Origin: Lacihabitans sp. CCS-44
GTDB taxonomy: Bacteria; Bacteroidota; Bacteroidia; Cytophagales; Spirosomataceae
Direction: 5' to 3'
Assembly (NCBI RefSeq): GCF_024343735.1
Contig: NZ_RJUE01000058.1
Location: 1-64,000, forward strand
DNA: 64,000 nt
Positions 27,394-36,826 of this stretch are shown piece after piece (positions within the stretch are counted from its first letter, which is position 1; each line of letters begins with the position of its first letter). The notes under the pieces are model-generated. The model did not search any database and was not told the origin of the DNA. It worked only from the letters and a program-made list of their open reading frames with translations. The position numbers and the translations under genes are program-made.

Positions 27394-28845
27394 ATGACCG
27401 GAAAATTTAAACCAAAATACAGTCGAGTAGCACAATTAAAAACAGCTGCAGATTTTGCTAAATATCTCGAAGACAATCAAGTAGATTTAAAATTTGATGA
27501 AGAACTGCTTCCAAAAGAGACTTCGCCTTTTAACAAAGCCATTCATCTGAAATCTGGAAGAACCATCGGAAATAGCCTTTCAATTTTACCCATGGAAGGC
27601 TGGGATGGCACCGCAGATGGCAAACCAACGCATTTTACAAAAAAACGATGGGAGAATTTCGCCATTTCTGGAGCAAAATTGCTCTGGGGATGTGAGGCTG
27701 TGGCTGTTACACACGAGGGTAGGGCAAATCCAAGACAATTGACTATCAATGAGGCAAATATTGGAGATTTGGAAGAAATGTTTCAAATGGTTTTGGATAG
27801 ACATTCCGAGAAATTCGGTACGGCAGAAGACCTTTTGGTAGGCTTGCAATTGACGCATTCAGGCCGTTTTTGTAAACCCAATGACAATACCAAGTTTGAG
27901 TCTAAAATAGCTTATAATCATCCAAAATTAGACGCCAAATTCCATGTGACCGATGATAACCTTCCCATGACAGACGAGGAAGTGGATGCCTTGGTGGAGG
28001 ATTTCGTGAAAGCGGCGGTTTTGGCTCAAAAGGCTGGCTATCATTTTGTGGATATCAAACATTGTCATGGTTATTTGGGTCATGAGTTTTTGAGTGCAGT
28101 AGACAGAAACGGGAAATATGGTGGAAGTTTTGAGAATCGGACTAATTTTCTGAAAAATATAGTATCTGGAATCCGAAAAGAAGCCCCAGGTCTAGAAATT
28201 GGTGTTAGACTAAGTGCTATAGATTTTGCCCCTTTCAAAAAAGGTTTGGATGGTATTGGGATACCCGATTTGAAAGAAAACGAAAAATATAAGTATGCTT
28301 TTGGTTGCGATGAAACAGGTTTAGAAATAGACCTGGAAGAACCTCGTAAGTTCTTAAAGTTGCTAGAAGAGCTTGATATTCAGTTGGTTTGTATTACTGT
28401 TTCGAGTCCATATTACAATCCACACGTTACCCGTCCGGCTCTTTTTCCTCCTTCTGATGGCTATCAAGCACCTGAAGAGCCACTTATCGGGGTTGCCAGA
28501 ATGCTAAATGTGGTAGCAGATTTGAAAAAGGATTTTCCAAATTTGGTGATAGTAGGCTCAGGGTACTCTTATTTGCAAGAATGGCTGCCGAATGTAGCTC
28601 ACTTTGCGTTGCAAAACAAAATGGTGGATTCAGTAGGATTCGGCAGGATGGTACTTTCATACCCAACGATGCCTGATGATATGATCAACAATCGTCCGAC
28701 CGAAAGAAAACTTTTGTGTAGAACATTTTCAGACTGCACCACTGCACCAAGAAATGGGCTAGTTTCAGGTTGTTATCCTTTGGATCCTTTGTATAAAACG
28801 CTTCCAGAGTCGGTTACTTTGAAAGAGATTAAGGAGAAATTATGA
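27394..28845 (+). CDS. NADH:flavin oxidoreductase (old yellow enzyme family)
   Basis: 483 residues. FMN TIM-barrel features: LQLTHSGRF near residue 150, DIKHCHGYLGHEFLSAVDR near residue 219 and FGRMVLSYPTMPDD near residue 420. The C-terminus RTFSDCTTAPRNGLVSGCYPLDPLY has cysteines but no full FeS/FAD module as in 2,4-dienoyl-CoA reductases. It lies 15 bp after the GH88-like gene and overlaps the next gene by 4 bp. In this setting it may reduce an unsaturated or keto sugar; the substrate is unknown. Confidence 0.85.
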   Translation: MTGKFKPKYSRVAQLKTAADFAKYLEDNQVDLKFDEELLPKETSPFNKAIHLKSGRTIGNSLSILPMEGWDGTADGKPTHFTKKRWENFAISGAKLLWGCEAVAVTHEGRANPRQLTINEANIGDLEEMFQMVLDRHSEKFGTAEDLLVGLQLTHSGRFCKPNDNTKFESKIAYNHPKLDAKFHVTDDNLPMTDEEVDALVEDFVKAAVLAQKAGYHFVDIKHCHGYLGHEFLSAVDRNGKYGGSFENRTNFLKNIVSGIRKEAPGLEIGVRLSAIDFAPFKKGLDGIGIPDLKENEKYKYAFGCDETGLEIDLEEPRKFLKLLEELDIQLVCITVSSPYYNPHVTRPALFPPSDGYQAPEEPLIGVARMLNVVADLKKDFPNLVIVGSGYSYLQEWLPNVAHFALQNKMVDSVGFGRMVLSYPTMPDDMINNRPTERKLLCRTFSDCTTAPRNGLVSGCYPLDPLYKTLPESVTLKEIKEKL

Positions 28846-29612
28846 AAAAAGTAGTCCTAATAACAGGAGGTTCGCGAGGCATTGGTCTTGGCATAGCCCA
28901 AAAAATGGCAGAAGCAGGATTTGACTTGGCCATTAATGGCATGCGAAACGAATCTGATGTGTTAGAAGTAATTGAAAATCTCAAAAAGTTAGGTGTCGAT
29001 GTCATTTATTGCCAAGGAGATATTTCAAAAAAAGAGGACAGAGACAGTATTTTGGAAAAAATAAAAAAGCATTTCGGGAAACTCAATGTGCTGATAAACA
29101 ATGCTGGAGTTGCACCCAAAGAGCGAAAAGATTTACTCGAAGCTACAGAAGAGAGTTTTGATTATCTTATTTCTACAAACCTTAAAGGCCCATATTTCCT
29201 TACACAGTCGGTGGCCAATTGGATGGTGGGTTTGAAAGCTGAAAATGTGGATTTTGAAGGGACTATCATCAATGTTTCCTCTATTTCGGCTACAGTGGCT
29301 TCTGTCAATAGAGGAGAATATTGCATTTCGAAAGCTGGCGTAAGTATGGCGACACAGCTTTTTGCAGTTCGATTAGCAGAGTTTGATATTCCTGTTTTTG
29401 AGGTTCGTCCGGGCATTATCAAAACAGATATGACCGAAAAAGTAAGTCAGAAATATGATGATTTGATAGAAAATGGACTTTGCCTCACCAAACGTTGGGG
29501 ATTACCCGAAGATGTGGGTAAAACTGTTACTGCCATAGCTCAAGGTAATTTTTTGTATTCTACGGGACAGGTTTTTGTGGTAGATGGAGGTTTGACAGTG
29601 GCTCGTTTGTAA
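28842..29612 (+). CDS. SDR-family oxidoreductase (FabG-like)
   Basis: 256 residues, classical short-chain dehydrogenase: TGGSRGIGLGIA at residues 8-19 binds NAD(P), NNAGVAP is near residue 86, and the catalytic Ser (NVSSIS near 146) and YCISK (near 162) are present. The 4-bp overlap with the flavin oxidoreductase gene indicates coupling. Although similar to ketoacyl-ACP reductases, the neighbours point to a sugar or sugar-acid reductase. A hairpin repeat follows the stop. Confidence 0.88.
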   Translation: MKKVVLITGGSRGIGLGIAQKMAEAGFDLAINGMRNESDVLEVIENLKKLGVDVIYCQGDISKKEDRDSILEKIKKHFGKLNVLINNAGVAPKERKDLLEATEESFDYLISTNLKGPYFLTQSVANWMVGLKAENVDFEGTIINVSSISATVASVNRGEYCISKAGVSMATQLFAVRLAEFDIPVFEVRPGIIKTDMTEKVSQKYDDLIENGLCLTKRWGLPEDVGKTVTAIAQGNFLYSTGQVFVVDGGLTVARL

Positions 29613-29621
29613 TGTTCGTAA

Positions 29622-29668
29622 CACGATTTTTCAAATCGTGCGGTTTGTTAATCTGAGATTTGAAAAAT
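29622..29668. repeat. Palindromic intergenic repeat (CACGATTT hairpin with inverted partner)
   Basis: CACGATTT-TTC-AAATCGTG is a perfect 8-bp hairpin 10 bp after the SDR stop. It is followed by GAGATTTGAAAAATCG, the inverse of its core. The element could act as a terminator-like or REP-like sequence between co-oriented genes. Confidence 0.55.
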
Positions 29669-29733
29669 CGCTCTACGTGTTTGATATACAAAATATTAAG
29701 CGTAAATTTAGCTTACAAAATATTCAACTATTA

Positions 29734-31032
29734 ATGAAAAAATTTACTAGAAGAGACCTTCTTAAAACTGCTTTGCCTGCGAGTGTGGCGGCTTATGCCA
29801 TTCCTACTTTTATTCCAAATACTGTATTCGGTGCTAACGACCGACTGCGGGTTGCTGTAATAGGGATAAATGGCCGTGGGAAAGACCATATCAAAGGTCT
29901 TATGAACTTAGACAATGTGCAAGTCACGACACTTTGTGACGTGGATACTGTAGTTTTGGGAGCCGGAGCAAGTGATTTTGAGAAAAAATATAACAAGTCT
30001 GTAAAGCAAGTAAAAGACCTCCGAAAGGTTTATGAGGATAAAGATATTGATGCTGTCAGCATAGCTACACCAAATCACTGGCATGCTTTGGCCACTATTT
30101 GGGCTTGTCAGGCTGGAAAGGATGTGTATGTTGAAAAACCAGCTTGTCACAATGTTTTTGAAGGAAGAAAATTGGTGGAGGCTGCTACCAAATATAACAA
30201 AATTGTGCAGCACGGGGTCCAGTTGAGAAGTTCTGTGGCTATCCAAGAAGCCATTAAACACCTCAGAGATGGTTTGATTGGCAAAGTTTACATGGCCAAG
30301 GGAATTGTTTACAAATGGCGACCAGATATCGGAAATTTAGGAAATTCGGCTGTTCCTGAAGGTTTGGATTGGAATATGTGGCAAGGGCCAGCTCAGGAAA
30401 AAGCTTTTAGCAAAAACTATGTGCATTATAACTGGCACTGGTTTTGGGATTATGGCAATGGCGACATCGGCAATCAAGGCATACACGAAACCGACTTGGC
30501 TATGTGGGGCTTGGATGTAGGTTTGCCAGATACTATCACTTCATCAGGTGGCAAGTACCTTTGGAACGATTGTAAAGAAACGCCCGAATATTTGACCTCC
30601 TCTTATCAATACACCAAAGAAAATAAAATCTTGCAGTTTGAGGTACGTCCATGGATGACCAACAAAGAAGATGGCGTAGAAATTGGCAATATTTTTTACG
30701 GTGATAAAGGCTATATGGTCATCAACGGCTACAACGATTATAAGACATTCTTGGGTAAAGAACGTGCTCCAGGCCCAGCTCGGAAGGAGGGAGGGGATCA
30801 CTACAAAAACTTCGTGGATGCGGTAAGAGCTCAGGACAAAAAGATGCTGAATGGGCCAGTAGAAACTGCACATTTGGCGGCAAGTCTGGCACATTTGGGC
30901 AATATTTCATATAAATTGGGCCGGACTTTGAAGTTTGATCCAATTGCAGAGAAGTTTCTAGGCGATAAAAAAGCCAATGAAATGTTGACTCGGAAATACA
31001 GAGCTCCATTTATTGTTCCAGATAAAGTTTAA
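29734..31032 (+). CDS. Gfo/Idh/MocA family oxidoreductase with Tat signal
   Basis: 432 residues from the ATG at 29734. The frame extends 32 residues upstream, but through the hairpin repeat and without homology-like features, so the internal start is preferred. It begins MKKFTRRDLLKTALPAS, a twin-arginine signal, then the Rossmann segment AVIGINGRGKDHIKGL, CDVD and EKPACHN with the family's conserved EKP. Such exported members oxidise or epimerise sugars and sugar acids with bound NAD(P). It is probably part of the same catabolic locus as the three genes before it. Confidence 0.88.
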   Translation: MKKFTRRDLLKTALPASVAAYAIPTFIPNTVFGANDRLRVAVIGINGRGKDHIKGLMNLDNVQVTTLCDVDTVVLGAGASDFEKKYNKSVKQVKDLRKVYEDKDIDAVSIATPNHWHALATIWACQAGKDVYVEKPACHNVFEGRKLVEAATKYNKIVQHGVQLRSSVAIQEAIKHLRDGLIGKVYMAKGIVYKWRPDIGNLGNSAVPEGLDWNMWQGPAQEKAFSKNYVHYNWHWFWDYGNGDIGNQGIHETDLAMWGLDVGLPDTITSSGGKYLWNDCKETPEYLTSSYQYTKENKILQFEVRPWMTNKEDGVEIGNIFYGDKGYMVINGYNDYKTFLGKERAPGPARKEGGDHYKNFVDAVRAQDKKMLNGPVETAHLAASLAHLGNISYKLGRTLKFDPIAEKFLGDKKANEMLTRKYRAPFIVPDKV

Positions 31033-31035
31033 TTC

Positions 31036-31347
31036 ATGAAAAAAATAGTTCTGTTTTTGATTTCCTTAACAATTATGACGGCATGTGATTGTATGGTTAC
31101 TGCTAATGGAGTTGTTTTGGATGATTTACAAAAAAAACCATTGGAGGGTGTGTTGGTTAGGAATCTCATAAGTCTTGAGGATGGAGAAAAGACAAAGTCT
31201 GATGGTGGATTTAGTAAAATGGAAGTTGGCAGGGCTAATGGAAAATGTCCAGAATTTAATCTTGAATTTTCGAAAGATGGATATATTTCAGATACCATTT
31301 TTATTGAGAATGCCGCCCCAGTTACGATTTACTTAAAAAAGAAATAA
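31036..31347 (+). CDS. Small lipoprotein with carboxypeptidase-regulatory-like fold
   Basis: 103 residues. The signal peptide ends at lipobox IMTAC (Cys17). The rest, ANGVVLDDLQKKPLEGVLVRN and later GGFSKMEVGRA, looks like one CarboxypepD_reg-like beta-sandwich. It starts three bases after the Gfo/Idh/MocA stop. Function unknown; it may be a surface accessory protein. Confidence 0.6.
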   Translation: MKKIVLFLISLTIMTACDCMVTANGVVLDDLQKKPLEGVLVRNLISLEDGEKTKSDGGFSKMEVGRANGKCPEFNLEFSKDGYISDTIFIENAAPVTIYLKKK

Positions 31348-31413
31348 GCACCTGAGTTTTTATTTCACGAAGAATAGATTTTTCTTTGTGGCTTTGGGGT
31401 GAAACATATAACA

Positions 31414-32373
31414 ATGAAATATTTAAAATATAGCAATGGCGACCTAATGCCAAGTTTAGGGTTGGGAACTTGGAAATCTGCCCCAGGGGAAGTATATAAG
31501 GCTGTTAGAGAGGCTATTGTGATTGGTTACAGGCATTTTGATTGTGCACATTTGTATGGCAACGAACCAGAAATAGGCCAAGCTTTTACTGATGCCATGG
31601 CAGCTGGAGAAGTAAAACGAGAGGAACTTTGGATAACTTCAAAACTTTGGAACAACCGCCACCGAAAAGAACAGGTGCAACCAGCTCTTGAATTAACCTT
31701 AAAAAATCTCCAACTCGATTATCTGGATTTATATTTGATTCATTGGCCAATCGCATTGAGAGACGATGTTACTTTTCCAACCAAGGCAGATGAAATGGTA
31801 AGTCTTAAAGTTACACCATTAACAGAAACTTGGGAGGGAATGATAGCTGTTCAGGAAATGGACATGGCTATACATATTGGCACAAGTAATTTTAGCATCA
31901 AAAAAATAAAAGAACTTACTGAAGCAACAGGAGTAAAACCAGAAAATAATCAGGTAGAAATGCACCCTTTTCTACAACAAAATGCACTAAAAACCTTTTG
32001 TGATGCTGAAGGTATTTTACTAACGGGATACGCTCCGCTTGGGTCCTCGGATAGACCTGCCAATAGAATTGTTGCGGGTGAACCAAAACTTTTTGACAAC
32101 GAAATCATCAGGAATATTGCAGAAAGCAAAGGTTGTTCGGTGGCTCAAACCATGCTTGCATGGGCAGTGCGTAGAGGCACATGCACCATACCGAAGTCTG
32201 TAAATGCCAATAGACTAAAAGAAAATCTGGAAGCTGCGGACATCGAACTTTCAGAAGCTGAATTGACTCAAATGGCTGCTGTAAACATGAATTATCGTTA
32301 TATAAAAGGCGATTTCTGGTGCTTACCTGGCTCAGATTACACAGTTGAAAATCTTTGGGATGAGGGAGCTTAA
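31414..32373 (+). CDS. Aldo/keto reductase
   Basis: 319 residues from the ATG at 31414; the frame could begin at a GTG five codons earlier. The catalytic tetrad is visible: Asp and Tyr in FDCAHLYGNE, Lys in ITSKLWNN and His in YLIHWPIAL; IPKS near residue 255 contacts NADPH. It reduces aldehydes or aldoses with NADPH. It ends the plus-strand sugar run and is separated from RluF by an imperfect repeat tract. Confidence 0.9.
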   Translation: MKYLKYSNGDLMPSLGLGTWKSAPGEVYKAVREAIVIGYRHFDCAHLYGNEPEIGQAFTDAMAAGEVKREELWITSKLWNNRHRKEQVQPALELTLKNLQLDYLDLYLIHWPIALRDDVTFPTKADEMVSLKVTPLTETWEGMIAVQEMDMAIHIGTSNFSIKKIKELTEATGVKPENNQVEMHPFLQQNALKTFCDAEGILLTGYAPLGSSDRPANRIVAGEPKLFDNEIIRNIAESKGCSVAQTMLAWAVRRGTCTIPKSVNANRLKENLEAADIELSEAELTQMAAVNMNYRYIKGDFWCLPGSDYTVENLWDEGA

Positions 32374-32410
32374 ATAAAAAACTTTCTTATTGTTCATTAC
32401 CTTTCCAAAA

Positions 32411-32450
32411 CCTTTGTGGAACTTTGTGGAATCTTTGTGTCCCTTTGTGA
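32411..32450. repeat. Short tandem tract of CTTTGTG units
   Basis: Four imperfect units of (A)CTTTGTGG occur in 40 bp between the aldo/keto reductase and RluF genes. The same word recurs in the larger inverted repeat at 61423-61524. Dispersed intergenic repeats of this type are frequent in the phylum. Confidence 0.5.
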
Positions 32451-32465
32451 TACAGCAGTAAACAT

Positions 32466-33227
32466 ATGCCAAATCAGAATCAAAACATAGACGAACCCAA
32501 AGGCACAAGAATCAACAAATACTTGAGCGAAGTAGGTTTTTGTTCGAGAAGAGCTGCCGACACACTTATTGAGGAAAGAAGAGTAACCATCAATGGAAAA
32601 GTGCCCGAAATGGGTACGAGAATCCAGGAAGGCGATGAGATAAGAGTGGATGGAAAACTAATTTCAGAACCCAAAGAAGAGCACGTTTATTTGGCTTTTA
32701 ATAAACCGGTAGGCATAGTTTGTACCACAGATATCAAAGCCGAAAAAGACAATATCATAGATTTCATCAACCATCCAAAGCGTATTTTTCCAATAGGTAG
32801 ATTAGATAAACCTTCTGAAGGGCTGATTTTGCTCACCAGCGACGGCGATATAGTAAACAAAATACTCCGAGCCAGAAATAATCACGAAAAAGAATATGTG
32901 GTAACCGTAAACAAACCCATCAGCCGTGATTTTGTCTTTAAGATGAGCAAAGGCGTACCGATTCTTGACACCGTAACGAAGCCATGTAAAGTAGAAAAAG
33001 TGGATTTGTACACCTTCAAAATTATCCTCACCCAAGGCTTAAATCGTCAAATCAGACGGATGTGCGAATACTTGGGTTACTCTGTAACCAAGCTCAAAAG
33101 AGTAAGAATCATGCACATACACCTCGATTTGCCCATAGGAAAATGGAGGAATCTCACGCCCAAAGAACTAGAAATCATCAACTCCGCCACAGTAGATTCT
33201 TCAAAAGTTTATGAGGATTTTGAGTAG
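32466..33227 (+). CDS. rluF: 23S rRNA pseudouridine synthase, RluF type
   Basis: 253 residues. An N-terminal S4 RNA-binding domain (about residues 14-60, [17 protein letters not shown]) is followed by the catalytic domain with [18 protein letters not shown] near residue 115, where the Asp is the nucleophile. [27 protein letters not shown] near residue 193 fits RluF/RluB enzymes. It isomerises a uridine in the 23S rRNA peptidyl-transferase region; the exact site is not provable here. Confidence 0.88.
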   Translation: MPNQNQNIDEPKGTRINKYLSEVGFCSRRAADTLIEERRVTINGKVPEMGTRIQEGDEIRVDGKLISEPKEEHVYLAFNKPVGIVCTTDIKAEKDNIIDFINHPKRIFPIGRLDKPSEGLILLTSDGDIVNKILRARNNHEKEYVVTVNKPISRDFVFKMSKGVPILDTVTKPCKVEKVDLYTFKIILTQGLNRQIRRMCEYLGYSVTKLKRVRIMHIHLDLPIGKWRNLTPKELEIINSATVDSSKVYEDFE

Positions 33228-33567
33228 GGAGAGTAATTCTAAAATGAAAAGATTTAGCTTCATAAAGAAAGCGAAGTTATTAGTACTGAAACAACTTTGA
33301 TTTGGAATACCTAATGATCAAACTATCTTTTTTTATTCTTTTCCACCTCTAACGCCTTTTTAAGCATAAGTTCATTTTACTTCATTTGTGGACTTTTTTA
33401 TTTTCTAAATCAGTAATGATATTTAGCTTGAAATTTATGGTTTTTTAGGGAGGAAATGGGTGGGAGAGAGGTTTCTTCTTTTAGTTGGGGGAAGAATTTG
33501 CAGAAAAGTATACATGTCCAGTTTTCTGGATAAGAATTAAACGAATATAGTCATTTCTTCATGAATG
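33228..33567. other. Intergenic stretch without recognised genes
   Basis: AT-rich sequence between rluF and the first GC-rich hairpin repeat. No frame, tRNA or hairpin of note was found. Confidence 0.5.
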
Positions 33568-33621
33568 CCCGACCCAAGCTGCTGTGTGGATGCCTTTGGT
33601 TGGCGGTTTGGCTCAACTGGG
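33568..33621 (-). repeat. 54-bp GC-rich hairpin repeat, copy A
   Basis: Matches copy B (34582-34635) at 44 of 54 positions in the same orientation. The ends (CCCA.GTTG and CAGCTTGGG on the minus strand) can pair with a wobble and a bulge. It lies 22 bp after the stop of the 168-residue membrane protein gene. Confidence 0.7.
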
Positions 33622-33643
33622 TTTAATTAAATATTTTAGAATC

Positions 33644-34150
33644 TTAATTTACTCTATCTAATTTGGTAGGTTTCTTCAAAATGAAATAGGAAATGAAATA
33701 ACTTATTAGTCCCAGCACAAGCAGCATATGAGAAAAATTCCAACCAGAATTCCAATAGAAAATACCCAAAATATAGAAAATAATTAAATTGAGAAAAAAG
33801 CAAATACCTATTGATTTAAATGTTGACTTTTTCTGAAATAACAATGAAATTAAACCAGAAGAAAATAGGGAAAATAGGAGTGGAATTATTAAAATGATAG
33901 CATTTTGAAATTCATCACTAATTGGAGAATTTTCATAAAAGTTAACATACGTCTGTTCCTTTTGTCTATTCTCCTTTGACAAATCATCAAGTGTTAAGTC
34001 TGATTCTCCAATTTGACTTGAATATATTAATTTGAAATTAGGCTTGTATTTAATGAAAAATGTAGGTTCGCCAAATTCTCTATCATAACCTATACCAATA
34101 AAAGTAAATAAAAATATGCTTAACAAAATTTCTGCAATTGCAATTTTCAT
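33644..34150 (-). CDS. Hypothetical membrane protein (168 residues)
   Basis: An N-terminal helix (residues 3-18), a soluble stretch of about 70 residues that is probably periplasmic, then three helices in the C-terminal half. No family recognised. It overlaps the upstream 84-residue membrane protein gene by 4 bp, so the two likely work together. The pair lies between copies A and B of a hairpin repeat and is more AT-rich than the esterase gene beside it. Confidence 0.6.
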   Translation of the reverse strand: MKIAIAEILLSIFLFTFIGIGYDREFGEPTFFIKYKPNFKLIYSSQIGESDLTLDDLSKENRQKEQTYVNFYENSPISDEFQNAIILIIPLLFSLFSSGLISLLFQKKSTFKSIGICFFLNLIIFYILGIFYWNSGWNFSHMLLVLGLISYFISYFILKKPTKLDRVN

Positions 34151-34401
34151 AATTCGGAGAGAATTAATATTAATGGAATTAATAACAAAATCATGCCCAT
34201 TAAAATTGTAGAATAGATTTTTTTATTTTGAGATTTGAAGAGAAATAAAAACAAAAAAACTAAGGCATTAATAATAAAAAGTAATCCATAGCCCAACATG
34301 AATATTATTGGTGATTTATCGTTGTCATTTACTTTTGTTGTATACAAAAGCAATGATATTAGTATTAAATTTATCAAATAGGCTGCTGATTTATGAACCA
34401 T
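34147..34401 (-). CDS. Hypothetical small membrane protein (84 residues)
   Basis: Three predicted helices fill most of the protein, with a short charged loop (TKVNDNDKSP) after the first. No family recognised. It is the first gene of a two-gene unit with the 168-residue membrane protein. Confidence 0.55.
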   Translation of the reverse strand: MVHKSAAYLINLILISLLLYTTKVNDNDKSPIIFMLGYGLLFIINALVFLFLFLFKSQNKKIYSTILMGMILLLIPLILILSEL

Positions 34402-34581
34402 CTCTTTTGTGAATATTATTTATGCAAAATGCTTTAAAATTTGCTTTTCAATTTTTTTATAACAATAATCAGACCTGAAATCTTATTTCACCACCACCCG
34501 ACATTATGAACAGAACGGCCTGTTTGAGCTCCTTTTGTGGGTCTGCCGATAGGCGGTGCACAAAAAAGCGAATAATGATGA

Positions 34582-34636
34582 CCCGACCCCAGCTGTTGTT
34601 GGGATGCTTTTGGCTAGTGGCTTGGCTCAGCTGGGG
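34582..34636 (-). repeat. 54-bp GC-rich hairpin repeat, copy B
   Basis: Perfect 9-bp inverted ends, CCCCAGCTG (34587-34595) and CAGCTGGGG (34628-34636), enclose a 32-base loop. It lies 17 bp after the stop of the acetyl xylan esterase gene, in the same place and orientation as copy A relative to its gene. Adjacent sequence (about 34490-34580) also holds small GC-rich hairpins. Confidence 0.7.
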
Positions 34637-34652
34637 GCATGCCCATATAAGT

Positions 34653-35948
34653 CTACTCCTTCAGCTTCCCAACTAACCAATTAGTTACTTTTTCCTGTTG
34701 CTCTGGATAAGTCCAGTGACCAGTTTCTAGGGCTAGAAAAAGTTCTTTTGGGGCTTTGATGACATTATAGGAGGCATACATGGAGGTAGGAGGGCAGGTT
34801 TCGTCGTTATAGCCCCATGAGTATATGCCGGGTTGCGTGAGTCTTCGGGCAAAATTTACAACATCGTAATAAGCAACTGTTTCTATTTTCTCCTTTTTTT
34901 CGTTAATGGCTCGGCTATTTTTGTCGAAATAGTGCGGCCAACCTCCTGCTCTGCCGTTTAGATAGCCAGTGACATCAGAAATGGCTGGGTAAAATGCTCC
35001 GAGCCACTTCACGCGACTGTCTAATGCTGCAGTGACAATAGACAATGCACCTCCTTGGCTGCCGCCCGTTACGGCCAGGTTTTTGCCATCGAATTGAGGC
35101 AAACTCACCAAGAAATCATTGGCTCTTACACAACCCATGTACACTCTTTTATAGAAAAAACGGTTTTTGTCGTCGAGGTTATAATTGGGATAGCCATTCA
35201 GAATCCCTCTGCCTAAATCTGCATAAACTTGCGGGTCTAGGTTTACGGGTATGCCATGAATACCGATTTGCAGCGTGATGATACCCTTTTCGGCATTGGC
35301 AATGTCACCTGCATAAGGCCTTACCCCAGCTCCAGGTACTTGGAGCAGTGCGGGGTATTTTCCTTCTTTTTTGGGTACACAAAGGATTCCGTACAATCTC
35401 GTACCTACTGCAAAGTTTTGAATATTAACCTGATACACATTTACTTTTTCGGTGCAACGCTCTGGCAATAAGGTCATTTTGGAATCAAGAGGGATTTTGG
35501 CTAATTCCGTTTTGGCCTCGCTCCAAAACGTATCAAAATCGGCTGGATTGGCTACAGTTGGCTGAATTTCTAAAGGACTAAAACCTGCTGTGGCTAGATT
35601 TCTGTATTCTTTTCCGTCGATTTCGGCTATGGCTACACAACGGAGAAAACCGGCAGCAGTCATGGTGCCAGCTTCTAAAGTTTGTGTTCCAGTGCTCAGC
35701 GTAATGGTTTCTTTTTTAGTGGGTTCCATTTTTTCTGGTCCGATTTCGTAGCGAATTTTGGCATTTTTTATGGGATTGCCGTTTTGTAAAACCGAAACAG
35801 TAAACTTTGCTTTTTCACCAACTTTATAGGTCCAGTCAGTATGGTCGGCAGCTACAATAACTTTGATGAATTTTTCGGTGGGTTGAGCAAAAGTTAGATT
35901 AAGTGCAACAAAAACCGAAACTAAGCCAAGGATAATCTTTCTTAACAT
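34653..35948 (-). CDS. Acetyl xylan esterase (AXE1 family), secreted
   Basis: 431 residues. A signal peptide is cut near residue 21 (LTFAQ). Residues about 25-125 form an N-terminal Ig/BIG-like domain (YKVGEKAKFTVSVLQNG), then the AXE1 alpha/beta hydrolase. The nucleophile is Ser297 in GGSQGG, an aspartate lies in NDETCPPTSMY near residue 385, and the catalytic His lies in ETGHWTYPEQ near residue 412. It removes acetyl groups from xylan or other sugars in the periplasm. It is a single-gene unit followed by a hairpin repeat. Confidence 0.9.
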   Translation of the reverse strand: MLRKIILGLVSVFVALNLTFAQPTEKFIKVIVAADHTDWTYKVGEKAKFTVSVLQNGNPIKNAKIRYEIGPEKMEPTKKETITLSTGTQTLEAGTMTAAGFLRCVAIAEIDGKEYRNLATAGFSPLEIQPTVANPADFDTFWSEAKTELAKIPLDSKMTLLPERCTEKVNVYQVNIQNFAVGTRLYGILCVPKKEGKYPALLQVPGAGVRPYAGDIANAEKGIITLQIGIHGIPVNLDPQVYADLGRGILNGYPNYNLDDKNRFFYKRVYMGCVRANDFLVSLPQFDGKNLAVTGGSQGGALSIVTAALDSRVKWLGAFYPAISDVTGYLNGRAGGWPHYFDKNSRAINEKKEKIETVAYYDVVNFARRLTQPGIYSWGYNDETCPPTSMYASYNVIKAPKELFLALETGHWTYPEQQEKVTNWLVGKLKE

Positions 35949-36262
35949 TTTGAGGTATTTTTATGGTTGAATACCACTATTTATGTATTTTTTTTGAAAG
36001 TGCCAAATAAAGCTTTTCATATATTTTTGAAAAGACAAACTTTAAAAAACAGTAATAAACTAATAGTCAGGCTTTAAAATTGTATTAAATCCCCTTTAAT
36101 CAGAAAATAGTTGGCTTTTTTTGAGGAGATTATCAGATTTTTTTTGTTGTTTTGAAAACTTAAATTTGAACAGGAAAATAAACTACAATACCTCAAGCAT
36201 TCATTTGTTGGGCTATGCCTATAAATGGATGGTTACTTTTGGTGTTCTAATAACCATACTAA
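35949..36262. other. Divergent intergenic region, nothing specific seen
   Basis: AT-rich spacer between the esterase (minus) and the lipoprotein gene (plus). It must hold two promoters, but no clear TAnnTTTG/-33 pair was found. Confidence 0.5.
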
Positions 36263-36826
36263 ATGAAATTTGTTAAACCACTCCTTATACTTTTTACAGC
36301 CTTAGTTTTTTCCGCTTGTGAGCAAGCAGAACTTAGCCCTGACCAACAAATATTGGGCGACTGGAAATTGATTTCGTCTGAGGCTTTGCTACATATTCGT
36401 GAAAAGGAACCAGAATTGGCTAACTCTGAGTTGGCATCAAAAAACTTGGTGATGAGTTTTGCGAAAGACGGAACCTATGAAATCAAAATTGACGATAGAA
36501 GTACAGATATCGATATGGTAGATTTGGATGCTTTCTACTTGAATAATAAAGGCACTTATCAATTCAAGTCAGGTTTTTTGGAGTTTAAGTCTTCTGAATT
36601 TGCCTCAGATCTAACGGTCATAAAATACAAAGTGTCATTTAATAATAATGATGCCTTTGAGATGGTAGTTGACCGTGAATTATATTTAGAGATGATCAAA
36701 AAGTTGGTAGAGGCACAATGGAGTTATTTTCAATCCATGGGCAAGACCGTAGATGATGTTATGGCTGACCTTTCGGTGGATTTGTTGGAGTTCAAAAGTA
36801 AGTCTAAGTATTTGAGGGTTAAATGA
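36263..36826 (+). CDS. Lipoprotein with lipocalin-like architecture
   Basis: 187 residues. Lipobox FSAC with Cys19. QILGDWKLISSEA soon after is typical of lipocalin-like Bacteroidota lipoproteins, and the alternating strands that follow (NLVMSFAKDGTYEIKI, GTYQFKSGFLEFKS) fit a beta-barrel; the last 50 residues are helical. Function unknown. It stands 120 bp before the ABC genes and may or may not share their transcript. Confidence 0.65.
   Translation: MKFVKPLLILFTALVFSACEQAELSPDQQILGDWKLISSEALLHIREKEPELANSELASKNLVMSFAKDGTYEIKIDDRSTDIDMVDLDAFYLNNKGTYQFKSGFLEFKSSEFASDLTVIKYKVSFNNNDAFEMVVDRELYLEMIKKLVEAQWSYFQSMGKTVDDVMADLSVDLLEFKSKSKYLRVK

Noticed and set aside
29638-29733. Extended N-terminus of the Gfo/Idh/MocA protein
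   Set aside because: It would be encoded by a palindromic repeat and would place the twin-arginine signal 35 residues inside the protein; the ATG at 29734 gives a normal Tat signal.
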